DNA of 64,000 nucleotides from Synechococcus sp. M16.1 (GTDB lineage Bacteria > Cyanobacteriota > Cyanobacteriia > PCC-6307 > Cyanobiaceae). The translations under genes and the position numbers were made by a program. Location of the stretch: NCBI RefSeq assembly GCF_014279895.1, contig NZ_CP047954.1, forward strand, positions 1,302,001-1,366,000, read 5' to 3'. The notes beneath the pieces are model-generated. The model made no database searches. It saw only the letters and a list, made by a program, of their open reading frames with translations, and was not told the DNA's origin. This document shows, one piece after another, positions 28,857-36,069 of the stretch (its first letter is position 1; the number at the start of each line of letters is the position of its first letter).

Positions 28857-29069
28857 TCAGGCGCGGCTGCGCTTGAGCATCAGCTGCAGCTGACCCACAG
28901 CCGCACGGCCGATGTTGAAAGCAGCCCAGCTGACGGCGGCCAAGATCGGGGCAACCACCAGGAACAGGCGGGCATCGATACCCAGAACCTGGCCCGTGGT
29001 GATCACGCTGAAGGCCGAGTAACCGACGATCACCAGGATGAGGACCAGACCGATGGCAACTCGGACCAT
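28857..29069 (-). CDS. PsbY-like photosystem II protein with an extra N-terminal membrane segment
   Basis: The last 39 residues (DARLFLVVAPILAAVSWAAF to LMLKRSRA) match the short cyanobacterial PsbY: one membrane segment, then N-I-G and a basic tail. The reading frame continues 31 residues upstream through another hydrophobic segment (VAIGLVLILVIVGYSAFSVI) to an ATG at 29069. The codon where a normal PsbY would start is ATC, so the longer form is the only one with a standard start. If only the short form is made, it needs an unusual initiation codon. Confidence 0.6.
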   Translation of the reverse strand: MVRVAIGLVLILVIVGYSAFSVITTGQVLGIDARLFLVVAPILAAVSWAAFNIGRAAVGQLQLMLKRSRA

Positions 29070-29172
29070 TCTTGAAAACGGAAATCTGTGTCGCCGATCT
29101 TACGGACTTCTCCGTTGATCCCACGACCTTCCTTGAAAGCTGATCGAATTCGCAGCAATCAGAGGAGTGCGT

Positions 29173-29685
29173 TCAAGGACTGATCTGGGCGTGGGAGGCC
29201 GCCAATTGCGCGTAGCGCCGGGCATGGCAGCGCTGTTGATCAATCGCCTCAGGCGATAACTCCCGCTTCACCGCCGCTGGCGCGCCCATTACCAGCGTTC
29301 CGGAAGGCACATCCCTGGTGACAACAGAACCAGCAGCCACCAGGGCGCCTGCACCGACGGTGACGCCATTGAGAACGATGGCCCCAATGCCCACCAGGCA
29401 TCCATCCTCGAGCGTGGCGCCGTGGATGACGGCCCTGTGCCCCACGGTGACGTCAGCACCGAGGCGAACCGGCTGTCCCGGATCGCCATGGAGCACGGCA
29501 CCGTCTTGAACATTGCTGCCCGCTCCGATGCTGATCTGCGCGAGATCTCCGCGCGCAACGGCCGTGGGCCAGAGGCTGCTGCCCGCTGCCATCTGCACAT
29601 TGCCAATCACAACGGCGGATTCAGCAACCCAGGCGTTGGCATCGATCTGGGGATCGGGCCAGGGCGTGGAGCCAGTCATGGCCAT
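29173..29685 (-). CDS. Gamma-carbonic-anhydrase-like hexapeptide-repeat protein
   Basis: 170 residues built from left-handed beta-helix hexapeptide repeats (AVVIGNVQMAAGSSLWPTAV; ISIGAGSNVQDGAVLHGDPG; VTVGHRAVIHGATLEDGCLV). The three metal-ligand histidines of the family are in place (LHGD, VGHR, IHGA). Either a carbonic anhydrase or one of the related metal-binding proteins; activity cannot be told from sequence. Start at 29685 or 29679. Confidence 0.88.
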   Translation of the reverse strand: MAMTGSTPWPDPQIDANAWVAESAVVIGNVQMAAGSSLWPTAVARGDLAQISIGAGSNVQDGAVLHGDPGQPVRLGADVTVGHRAVIHGATLEDGCLVGIGAIVLNGVTVGAGALVAAGSVVTRDVPSGTLVMGAPAAVKRELSPEAIDQQRCHARRYAQLAASHAQISP

Positions 29686-29764
29686 GGTTCAGCAGCTACC
29701 AGTCTCCCCGGCGACCTGAGTGATAACCTCATTTGGTGCCGAAATGGCATGCCCAAGCGGGCAC

Positions 29765-29836
29765 GGGTCGCTAGCTCAGCGGTAGAGCATCCGGCTTTTA
29801 ACCGGCTGGTCCTGAGTTCGAATCTCAGGCGACCCA
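29765..29836 (+). tRNA. tRNA-Lys (anticodon UUU)
   Basis: A 72-nt cloverleaf: acceptor GGGTCGC pairs with GCGACCC, D arm with GCTCAGCGGTAGAGC, anticodon loop CTTTTAA flanked by CCGG arms giving TTT, and T arm CTGAGTTCGAATCTCAG. CCA is not encoded. Confidence 0.97.
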
Positions 29837-29849
29837 TATCCACGATTTG

Positions 29850-30023
29850 ATGTCGTCTCGTGACTCAACCGAGCCGACGACCGAGCGGCTGTTAGAAAGC
29901 CGTGAATCTCTGATCAGGCCAACAGTTCAGATGGCGTATTTCGCATTCTTTGGCGTCACGATTCTTCTGGCATTGCTGGGTGGTTTGTTTTCTCGAGTGG
30001 CCGCAGAGCGCTATTGGATGTGA
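29850..30023 (+). CDS. Small single-pass membrane protein
   Basis: A 57-residue ORF 13 bases after tRNA-Lys. The first half is polar and charged (SSRDSTEPTTERLLESRESL), the second is one membrane helix (MAYFAFFGVTILLALLGGLF) with a short tail ending ERYWM. Likely a thylakoid or plasma membrane microprotein; no family recognised. Confidence 0.65.
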   Translation: MSSRDSTEPTTERLLESRESLIRPTVQMAYFAFFGVTILLALLGGLFSRVAAERYWM

Positions 30024-30047
30024 TCAGCGGAAGAGGCTTCAGCGAAC

Positions 30048-31199
30048 GTGGCTGAGGTTGATCTCGCCGTTATCGGTGCAGGACTGGCTGGCTGCAGCCT
30101 GATTGGCCGGCTCAATCAGCTGGGATCTGACCTCAACATCGCTTTGATCGAGGCCGGCCGGGGGCCAGGTGGACGCACGGCCACCCGCAGGAGACGCGAC
30201 CAAAGTGGCTGGCTGCTCAACCATGGAGCACCGGGATTCAACCTCAGTGAATCCATGCCGGAGGGCATGGATTCACTGCTGAAGCCATTGCGGGCAGCAG
30301 GTGTGCTCCAGCGGGACGAGCGAGCTGTGCTTTCGCTCAATGTCGAAGCCGGTTTGTCGCCTGCCACCAGCCCAGACGCCTGGCCAAATGGTGGCTGGTG
30401 GCAGGGTGTTCCCAGCATGGCCAGCATCTGCGAGGCGCTTCTCGATACTGCTGGCACAGCGCAACTGAGCCGTCAGTTCGAAACCCGAGTGCGCTGGTTG
30501 GAGCACCGCCGGGACCATTGGCTGCTGGAGAACGAGGATCGAACCTGGAGCCTCAGGGCCAAGCGCCTTGTGCTCAGTGGAACCCTGCTGGCCCATCCCC
30601 GCTCACTGAAGATGCTGGCTTGGGATGACGTCCCCCTGCGCACAGCCGTTGCGGAAGGCGTGGATGACGACCTCGACAAGGCATTGAGCCTGCTGCAACA
30701 CAGCCAAGCCGAAGTGCGCTGGAACCTGATGGTGGATCTGGGCGTGCTCGCGCTCAACGCTGAGGAGCTGCCCGCTCAGATCTGGTTGGACGACGCCGCC
30801 AAGGCGCACTGGGAGGTGGAACGCCTCGTGCTGCAGCCGCAAAGCGATGGACGCTGGGGGCTTGTGGTGCATGGATTGGATTCCGGGGAAGCAATCACGC
30901 CCGAAAGCCAGGGGCACCTGCTGGCTCAGGAGCAACAGCGCCTGGTGGAGCTGTTGCCCGAACTGCTGCAAGCCCTGCCGGTTGTTTCAGCTGCGTTGAA
31001 CCAGGCGACGCCGTTGGGTGTGATGCGCTGGGGCGCCTCACGGCCCCTCAACAACCCCTTGCCACAAGAACTGCAGTGGTGCCCCACCAGCGCCGTTGGG
31101 TTCTGTGGCGACTGGATCGCAGGGCCTGGCTTCGGCAGAGCGGAAGGAGCGATCAGCAGCGGCGTCAACCTGGCTGAACAGCTGCACGCTGACCGCTAA
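30048..31199 (+). CDS. Renalase-like FAD-dependent oxidoreductase
   Basis: 383 residues from a GTG start. FAD motif LAVIGAGLAGCSLIGRL, then the GG motif EAGRGPGGRTATRR, and a C-terminal FAD-contact block FCGDWIAGPGFGRAEGAISSG, the arrangement of renalase/amine-oxidase-like proteins. Substrate unknown; cyanobacterial members are thought to repair or oxidise nicotinamide derivatives, by analogy only. Confidence 0.85.
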   Translation: MAEVDLAVIGAGLAGCSLIGRLNQLGSDLNIALIEAGRGPGGRTATRRRRDQSGWLLNHGAPGFNLSESMPEGMDSLLKPLRAAGVLQRDERAVLSLNVEAGLSPATSPDAWPNGGWWQGVPSMASICEALLDTAGTAQLSRQFETRVRWLEHRRDHWLLENEDRTWSLRAKRLVLSGTLLAHPRSLKMLAWDDVPLRTAVAEGVDDDLDKALSLLQHSQAEVRWNLMVDLGVLALNAEELPAQIWLDDAAKAHWEVERLVLQPQSDGRWGLVVHGLDSGEAITPESQGHLLAQEQQRLVELLPELLQALPVVSAALNQATPLGVMRWGASRPLNNPLPQELQWCPTSAVGFCGDWIAGPGFGRAEGAISSGVNLAEQLHADR

Positions 31200-31212
31200 T
31201 CTCTTTGTGCGC

Positions 31213-31286
31213 CGGGGAGTGGCGCAGTTTGGTAGCGCGCTTGCTTTGGGAGCAAGATGCCGCAGGTTCGAATCCTGTCTCCCCGA
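31213..31286 (+). tRNA. tRNA-Pro (anticodon UGG)
   Basis: A 74-nt cloverleaf: acceptor CGGGGAG pairs with CTCCCCG, D arm GCGCAGTTTGGTAGCGC, anticodon arm CTTGC/GCAAG around TTTGGGA giving TGG, and T arm CAGGTTCGAATCCTG. It sits at the boundary between core genes and the run of tiny accessory ORFs. Confidence 0.97.
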
Positions 31287-31320
31287 TGCGTTAAAAAGTC
31301 AGTCCCCAGCTGACATCTCG

Positions 31321-31347
31321 ACCGTCCCACAAGGGGCGGTTTTTTTA
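31321..31347 (+). terminator. Intrinsic terminator after tRNA-Pro
   Basis: Stem ACCGTCCC/GGGGCGGT (one G-U pair), loop ACAA, followed by seven T. It would stop transcription from the renalase-like gene and tRNA-Pro. The remaining stretch to 31628 contains no gene I can support. Confidence 0.85.
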
Positions 31348-31628
31348 TTGCTCTCCCTGCTCAAGCAAGCTGCTAGAACGGGCTTCTCACTACGCGGTGG
31401 CGCCAGAAATCCCAAGGTCCCCACCCTCGTCCAGGTCGCAGACGTGGACAACGGCCATATCAACTGACTCAACACTGAGCTGGCCACCCACATCGCGCCA
31501 AGGGCCTGAATTGAAATTGCGCCTGTTAAGCCATCCAAGGATTTGTAACAACCTGAACTTTTTGTCTCAATTCGCCTAGTCGGGACTCATCTTGTTGTCT
31601 ATTTGTTGGATCAGCGGAGATCAAGAAC

Positions 31629-31805
31629 ATGAAAGGAACAAAGACCAGACTCACCACCGCTCCAGAGGGCTTCGAGTACTACAGGGTTTGCGACCAGGAA
31701 GGTGTCTGCCAAGTCGTCAGAGGCATGTGGGCAGCACAGCACCTCACAGAAGACATCCGTGAACTGAGCGCCACCAAGACAAAGTATTCAGATGATTGGG
31801 TTTAG
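31629..31805 (+). CDS. Small soluble hypothetical protein
   Basis: A 58-residue ORF with GGAG nine bases before the ATG: KGTKTRLTTAPEGFEYYRVC, then DQEGVCQVVRGMWAAQHLTE. Two cysteines. Balanced composition. First gene of the accessory run. Confidence 0.6.
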   Translation: MKGTKTRLTTAPEGFEYYRVCDQEGVCQVVRGMWAAQHLTEDIRELSATKTKYSDDWV

Positions 31806-32031
31806 GACTCTGAACGACAACCCGCTTCCCCCTATACAAGGGCGATGGCATACGCCAAAAAGAGGAGATTGAACAAATCGAAAGAGCACTGGTAGCTCTG
31901 ACGACCACCGAGGAAAGGCCCTGAACGAATCGACAGGACTTTGATCTTCGTGATGAAGAGATTCCTGGTGCCGTCACGCGCCGGAGTTTTGTCTTGCCCC
32001 TACCAGCGATGAAACCGGCTTCGTTGGTGGC

Positions 32032-32142
32032 TCAGATGATCTCTTTACGGCCTGCCTTGATCTTGGCTTTGGCAGATACAAGACCAAAAATCAGCAGGAT
32101 CAGAAGCCCCGCATTCACGCCAACGAAAAACATTGTGTCCAT
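32032..32142 (-). CDS. 36-residue single-pass membrane microprotein
   Basis: DTMFFVGVNAGLLILLIFGL then VSAKAKIKAGRKEII: one hydrophobic helix followed by a basic tail. The shape is that of small photosynthetic-complex subunits, but it matches none I know (not PetG, PetN, PsbT or Ycf12). Confidence 0.5.
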   Translation of the reverse strand: MDTMFFVGVNAGLLILLIFGLVSAKAKIKAGRKEII

Positions 32143-32266
32143 GACTTCAAGATGGCTTTGCTCGTCATAAGGAAAGCGAACAAAACAGCCCATCGGTCAA
32201 AAGACTCATTCAGCTCCGAAGAAAGAAGAAATCTTCGGCTGATCTTGGGAGATCTGGCGAGACCAA

Positions 32267-32500
32267 CTACAACTGCCAATCGCCATCGCCATCAGTACAG
32301 TCCTTCCCTTGCAACTCTTGCAAACGCGCCAAGAGCTCTGGATCACCAACAATCTGCCGGCGGCATCCGTCTTCACCCATGTAGGTCAGATGCCCATCGG
32401 CATCGATGACCAGCGCGGTCATGGGGGTAACTGGAGACGTCTCGTCGATGGCGATGCGCTCCTTCTTCAGATCCACCCAGTCTGCGTCCTCTAAGCGCAC
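32267..32500 (-). CDS. Small acidic hypothetical protein
   Basis: 77 residues from GTG: EDADWVDLKKERIAIDETSP, TALVIDADGHLTYMGEDGCR, LLARLQELQGKDCTDGDGDW. Strongly acidic with two cysteines; no family recognised. Confidence 0.6.
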   Translation of the reverse strand: MRLEDADWVDLKKERIAIDETSPVTPMTALVIDADGHLTYMGEDGCRRQIVGDPELLARLQELQGKDCTDGDGDWQL

Positions 32501-32559
32501 TAGCCCAAAGCCATGAACAAACCAGACAGTGGTGGCAGCCGCCTGGGCAGCGTTCCTCT

Positions 32560-32757
32560 ATGAAGGATGCGATGGACTGGCACCTTTCCAAACGCGTGAC
32601 TGAACAACAAGGCAAAGACAGGGCCTACTGGATTGATGAGATCGCCTTCCTGGAGGAACGCTTGAACGGCAGTCAGGGTGACATCGACAGCGAAGACCGA
32701 GCGGCCTGCGAGGAAGCCCTAAAAGCAGCGAAAGCGAACTTGGCTGCCTCTCGGTGA
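32560..32757 (+). CDS. Small helical hypothetical protein
   Basis: 65 residues: DWHLSKRVTEQQGKDRAYWI, DEIAFLEERLNGSQGD, EALKAAKANLAASR. Predicted coiled helices; soluble; unknown function. Confidence 0.55.
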   Translation: MKDAMDWHLSKRVTEQQGKDRAYWIDEIAFLEERLNGSQGDIDSEDRAACEEALKAAKANLAASR

Positions 32758-32895
32758 ACCCGGGGCTGACGGAGGCCCGAGCCACAACTATGGTTTGAAG
32801 GTGAGAGGGAGACCTCTTCGGGCGTGGTTGCTTGATTTGGTGGGTGGTGTCACGACCTACTGCCTCTCTCACACCTCTTGATCAAGACTGATTGG

Positions 32896-33111
32896 TCACG
32901 GCTGAACCAGGCCCCTCTCCTTGGCATAACTCTTGTAGTGATTGGGAAATTCATCGGCAAGCCGAGCAAGTACATCACTTGAAGAGCCCATTTGCTCGTT
33001 CACTTCATCAAAAACCGATGCAAAACAGCTCTCACACCTGATTTCAAGACAAAGCTCTTCCCAGCTCGTGCCTTGTTTGTTGAAACTGGCCACAAGCTCT
33101 TTAAAGGTCAC
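32896..33111 (-). CDS. Small hypothetical protein coupled to the gene upstream
   Basis: 71 residues from the GTG at 33111: VTFKELVASFNKQGTSWEEL, then CLEIRCESCFASVFDEVNEQ, ending KERGLVQP. It has a CESC pair. The GTG overlaps the stop of the membrane ORF upstream (GTGA), which supports both genes; the frame is otherwise open to a TTG at 33120. Confidence 0.6.
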   Translation of the reverse strand: MTFKELVASFNKQGTSWEELCLEIRCESCFASVFDEVNEQMGSSSDVLARLADEFPNHYKSYAKERGLVQP

Positions 33112-33293
33112 GAGAAACAAACTGTTCTGCTGCGGACAAGCTTAGAGGCAATGACAACAACCAATTTGATGCCGAATGAAATCAGGATTGGCATAGCCTG
33201 ATGGCACATGGCTTTGATGAACCAACATTCAAGGGATGAAAAGATTGCTGCAGCTGCTTCGGCGATGGACTGGCCAACGGGAGAAACCCCCAT
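33108..33293 (-). CDS. Small membrane protein
   Basis: 61 residues from ATG: GVSPVGQSIAEAAAAIFSSL, then one membrane segment AMPILISFGIKLVVVIASKL and a basic end. Its stop overlaps the next start by four bases (GTGA), the main evidence that it is translated. Confidence 0.45.
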   Translation of the reverse strand: MGVSPVGQSIAEAAAAIFSSLECWFIKAMCHQAMPILISFGIKLVVVIASKLVRSRTVCFS

Positions 33294-33360
33294 TGCATAC
33301 ACCCGAAGAGTTGGAGTGCTTTAAAACGGATGCGATCGACAATCGCGGCAAGCACTACTG

Positions 33361-33540
33361 ATGCAGGGGGCAACCGAACTGGCACTACTGGCCCTGGCGT
33401 TTGTCGGGATTCAGCTCTGGTGGCTCAGCAAGGTCTTTTTGAATCGACCCCGGCAGCCAAGGCCACTGGGCAACCCCATGAGGGCGAATTCGCTTCAAAA
33501 CGAGCGAACTGCCCTGCAAAAGATCTTTGATCAATCCTGA
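33361..33540 (+). CDS. Small single-pass membrane protein
   Basis: 59 residues: N-terminal helix ATELALLALAFVGIQLWWLS, then a basic proline-rich stretch and NERTALQKIFDQS. Single-pass protein with a cytoplasmic tail; likely conserved among relatives but not of known function. Confidence 0.6.
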   Translation: MQGATELALLALAFVGIQLWWLSKVFLNRPRQPRPLGNPMRANSLQNERTALQKIFDQS

Positions 33541-33630
33541 GAACCGCCAAACCTTGGGATCGAACTAGGGACAAACACCGATGCCTGATGCGATCTGAAC
33601 AATCAGCGTGGTGCATCAGCAACAACAGCC

Positions 33631-33792
33631 ATGGCACTGATTTGTTGTGCGCACTGTGGTCACATGCACTCGAGCCTGAGAGGGGACTGCCCCCAGTGCC
33701 ATCAACAGAGGCGCCTATGGTCTCCCAGGCGTTGTCAGAACGGATCAAACCAACACCGATCAACACCAAGGAGTGACCACCATGGCCTTTGA
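33631..33792 (+). CDS. Small zinc-ribbon-like protein, possibly frameshifted
   Basis: 53 residues: ALICCAHCGHMHSSLRGDCP then QCHQQRR. Two CxxC pairs form a zinc ribbon. After residue 26 the sequence loses protein character, while the frame one base earlier reads APMVSQALSERIKPTPINTK and stops at 33776 with a TGA inside the ribosome site of the next gene. A lost base near 33700-33712 would join the two into a neater protein. Confidence 0.45.
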   Translation: MALICCAHCGHMHSSLRGDCPQCHQQRRLWSPRRCQNGSNQHRSTPRSDHHGL

Positions 33793-33950
33793 AGCCCCCC
33801 CCAGCAGAGGGACGTCAGTGCATCAGCTACGGTGACATCAAACCTCTGAATTTCTTTGGCTTGGATCAACAGGAGTGCCGGAACTGTGAATCAAGTCGAC
33901 GCCAACAGGGCATCAAACAAAACGCCGATGATTCCGTCGAGGAGGCTTGA
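33782..33950 (+). pseudogene. Small CxxC protein interrupted by a frameshift in a run of eight C
   Basis: An ATG with a perfect AAGGAG eight bases upstream begins MAFEAPP, but the frame ends after 17 codons. If the C8 run at 33795-33802 had seven C, the frame would continue as AEGRQCISYGDIKPLNFFGL, then DQQECRNCESSRRQQG to a stop at 33948, giving 55 residues with an ECRNC pair. Either a true frameshift, slippage-prone expression, or a sequencing error. Confidence 0.65.
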
Positions 33951-34036
33951 ATCAAACCGAGCCTCAATGAGCATATGCACCAATGTTCAATTGATATCCA
34001 TGGGCTATCACATGGGTAGCGTTGCAAAGAGGTGTC

Positions 34037-34225
34037 ATGGGCAAGGTTCTTTCAGCAGCAAAGTGGTCATTCGAACTACTTGGCCAACGCATCACTGCAC
34101 TTCGTCTTAAAAAGAGCTTTTCAGAATCAAGGATTTACAGCGACTGGGCTTATGACGAATCACAGATGAAAGAGGCCGATTTTGGCAAGCGTGAGCAGAA
34201 ATCTCATCTCGAATACGATTGCTGA
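34037..34225 (+). CDS. Small basic hypothetical protein
   Basis: 62 residues with AGAGGTG before the ATG: GKVLSAAKWSFELLGQRITA, LRLKKSFSESRIYSDWAYDE, ending SHLEYDC. Amphipathic N-terminus; unknown function. Local base composition is more AT-rich than the flanks. Confidence 0.6.
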   Translation: MGKVLSAAKWSFELLGQRITALRLKKSFSESRIYSDWAYDESQMKEADFGKREQKSHLEYDC

Positions 34226-34370
34226 AGCCACAAGCTGATTCATCAGAACCAAAAACAGCGGCTTAACAGGCATCAAACCAAAGCATTGAATGGCGAATTG
34301 ACCAGCCTGAGAGAAAGGTTGGCAATTTGCGTCCAAGTCTCCTAGAACGCTGTTCAGCATCGTTGTTGTA

Positions 34371-34547
34371 ATGGCCTTGATTCCCCGCTGGCAGTTCATG
34401 ACTGACAGCAGCAAAGCCATGGTGAAGCGATCTGCGATCACACTTGTGGTCGTCCTGATTGGATTAACACTGCTGCGCGCAATCTTTCCCTGGATCCTGC
34501 TTGGCCTTGCCCTTTATGGTGCTTGGTGCTTGTTGAACCGGAAATAA
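34371..34547 (+). CDS. Small membrane protein
   Basis: 58 residues: short soluble start, then hydrophobic ITLVVVLIGLTLLRAIFPWI and LLGLALYGAWCLLNRK, probably a helical hairpin. Three bases separate its stop from the next ATG. Confidence 0.6.
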   Translation: MALIPRWQFMTDSSKAMVKRSAITLVVVLIGLTLLRAIFPWILLGLALYGAWCLLNRK

Positions 34548-34550
34548 CCG

Positions 34551-34697
34551 ATGAGCGATGACTCAACCCAAGCCAGACGCACGCTTTATCTCTGGGCCCT
34601 TGGCCTCAACGTTGTCGCTTGGGGCGGATACCTCGTTCTAACCAAAGTGATGGGTATCGATTTTGAATCGATTCGGCAAGCCAGATTGGCTGGTTAA
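34551..34697 (+). CDS. Small single-pass membrane protein
   Basis: 48 residues: SDDSTQARRTLYLWALGLNV, VAWGGYLVLTKVMGIDFESI. One membrane helix with charged ends. Follows the previous gene by three bases, so probably co-translated. Confidence 0.6.
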   Translation: MSDDSTQARRTLYLWALGLNVVAWGGYLVLTKVMGIDFESIRQARLAG

Positions 34698-34810
34698 CAT
34701 TGACTTTCTTGAACAAGGGCTCTGCTTTGAACAATAGAGATAAGTAGCAGAGCACAACTCATGCACTAGCGATGCAAGGTTTAGAGGTGCAGATGCACAG
34801 CTGACCTAAT

Positions 34811-34975
34811 TCAGCCGCAGCGGACTTGATCCACGGGGCACCAAGGGTATAAATCGTTCGGTGCAGACAAAAAATCGCTCCATCCCTGGAGCGGCTCATC
34901 AGCCAAGGCAATCCCCATCACCCGGCGATCTGCACCAGTCTTTGATGCAATCAATAAATCATACCCACCAAACAC
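34811..34975 (-). CDS. Small soluble hypothetical protein
   Basis: 54 residues from a GTG that directly follows a TAG: FGGYDLLIASKTGADRRVMG, IALADEPLQGWSDFLSAPND, LYPWCPVDQVRCG. Composition is clearly protein-like. It could be a free-standing small gene or the remnant of a longer one. Confidence 0.5.
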   Translation of the reverse strand: MFGGYDLLIASKTGADRRVMGIALADEPLQGWSDFLSAPNDLYPWCPVDQVRCG

Positions 34976-35163
34976 TAGATGTGGTTGACGTCAACACTCA
35001 CTTAAGACTCTGGTGAACATGCATGAAGAAGCCAGACCATGCAGCAGCAGTGCATCTAGCACCAGGAAGCCTGCTTTTGGGAAACACTAAATCTGGAGCA
35101 GGAGGTCCAAACCCCTCGAAATTGTGATGCTTCATGCTGAAGACATCCTCAAAGGAGAAGCCA

Positions 35164-35357
35164 TGATTTCTGGCCCATCCTGCCCATTGCGGTTGGGAGT
35201 TCTCGATAGTCCCGACTATTGGACTGATGACGCACTGATGTCTGCAGTGCATCCATTGAATCCAGAGGAACTTCACCACCTGGCCGTTGGATCCCAACAA
35301 CGAAGGAATCAACAACGCGGTGTTCGCACCACCCGTTCATTCAATTCCGGCGGCTGA
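35164..35357 (+). CDS. Small hypothetical protein
   Basis: 64 residues with AAAGGAG at optimal distance before the ATG: ISGPSCPLRLGVLDSPDYWT, DDALMSAVHPLNPEELHHLA, then a basic tail. Overlaps the convergent gene by 17 bases at the 3' end. Confidence 0.6.
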
Positions 35358-35571
35358 ACGCAGCCAGGAGTTGTTGAAGCGGCGCAACCAGCTTGTCGAC
35401 CCAGGTGGCTGAGCGTCGACCAGCAGGCCGCTGCAACGCCGAGGCATGCAACAACGGCCCGTTGGCGCCATACCCCTCAAAGGCAATCAAGGCGTCTTGG
35501 GCTCCCTGCAGCTCCTGATTGATTCGACGGGAGGAGAAGCGGCTGTGGGCTCGGTTTCGCGACGTTGACAT
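35341..35571 (-). CDS. Small hypothetical protein
   Basis: 76 residues: STSRNRAHSRFSSRRINQEL, QGAQDALIAFEGYGANGPLL, WVDKLVAPLQQLLAAFSRRN. Basic N-terminus and an amphipathic C-terminal helix. Unknown function. Confidence 0.55.
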   Translation of the reverse strand: MSTSRNRAHSRFSSRRINQELQGAQDALIAFEGYGANGPLLHASALQRPAGRRSATWVDKLVAPLQQLLAAFSRRN

Positions 35572-35665
35572 GACTGGAGCGGTTGCACCTACATCCGGTC
35601 TGGCTACGGACCGAGCTGCTTGGCAGCAATTGGTGATGCTTCTTAGGGAGCCGAAGCACCACCCA

Positions 35666-35683
35666 TTTACAAACCGTTACGAG
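35666..35683 (+). promoter_or_regulatory. HLR1-like operator upstream of hli (candidate RpaB site)
   Basis: TTTACAAA, two bases, GTTACGAG: two 8-base direct repeats close to the HLR1 consensus (G/T)TTACA(T/A)(T/A) separated by two bases, the known binding site of the response regulator RpaB. A TAACAT -10-like hexamer follows at 35689-35694 and the hli start is at 35716. Placement next to a high-light gene supports the call. Confidence 0.65.
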
Positions 35684-35715
35684 GGGCTTAACATTTCGCA
35701 ACTTGCCTACTAGTA

Positions 35716-35913
35716 ATGGCTTCTTCGACTCCCAACGACGACTGGTTCCAAAGCGCCGCAGCAGCTCAAATCCGCAGCGAGCGTTTCGAACGGGCAGAGC
35801 TCCTCAATGGCCGCGCCGCCATGATCGGCTTCGTGGTGGGCGTGCTGACGGAAGCTCTGACGGGGCACGGGATCGTGAGCCAGATCACCTTTGGCGTGTT
35901 CGGCTGCAACTGA
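35716..35913 (+). CDS. hli: High-light-inducible protein (Hli, single-helix CAB-like)
   Basis: 65 residues containing the chlorophyll-binding motif ERAELLNGRAAMIGFVVGVL at about 25-44 within the one membrane helix. Hli proteins protect photosystems from excess light and bind chlorophyll and carotenoid as dimers. Upstream lies an HLR1-like element, so light-stress control by RpaB is likely. Confidence 0.95.
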   Translation: MASSTPNDDWFQSAAAAQIRSERFERAELLNGRAAMIGFVVGVLTEALTGHGIVSQITFGVFGCN

Positions 35914-36047
35914 ATCGATCAGGCCAATGGGGCAGAACATGCCATTGAAATCACGCGTTCCTCACCCCATTGGCCGTCGCCAAGCCCTGAAAGATCAAAT
36001 TTTTTTGGGTTGAAACGCTTGATATTGCAGGCGTTTTGCGATAAAAA

Positions 36048-36066
36048 GTTATGAATCGGTTATGAA
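36048..36066 (+). repeat. Tandem GTTATGAA direct repeat before a small gene
   Basis: GTTATGAA at 36048-36055 and again at 36059-36066, an 11-base period equal to one helical turn, ending four bases before the ATG at 36070. The layout suits binding by an OmpR-type regulator, but the closeness to the start codon is unusual. Confidence 0.4.
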
Positions 36067-36069
36067 GAG

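Noticed and set aside
31814-31924. Open frame reading EEIEQIERALVALTTTEERP after the 58-aa gene
   Set aside because: No standard start codon and immediately preceded by a stop; could be a relic but not supportable.
34869-34893. Perfect intrinsic-terminator-like hairpin with T6 on the minus strand
   Set aside because: It lies inside a convincing minus-strand ORF (34811-34975) and encodes plausible residues there (PLQGWSDFL), so I treat it as coincidental.
35570-35713. Plus-strand ORF of 47 codons just before hli
   Set aside because: It coincides with the HLR1-like element and promoter; codon content is poor.
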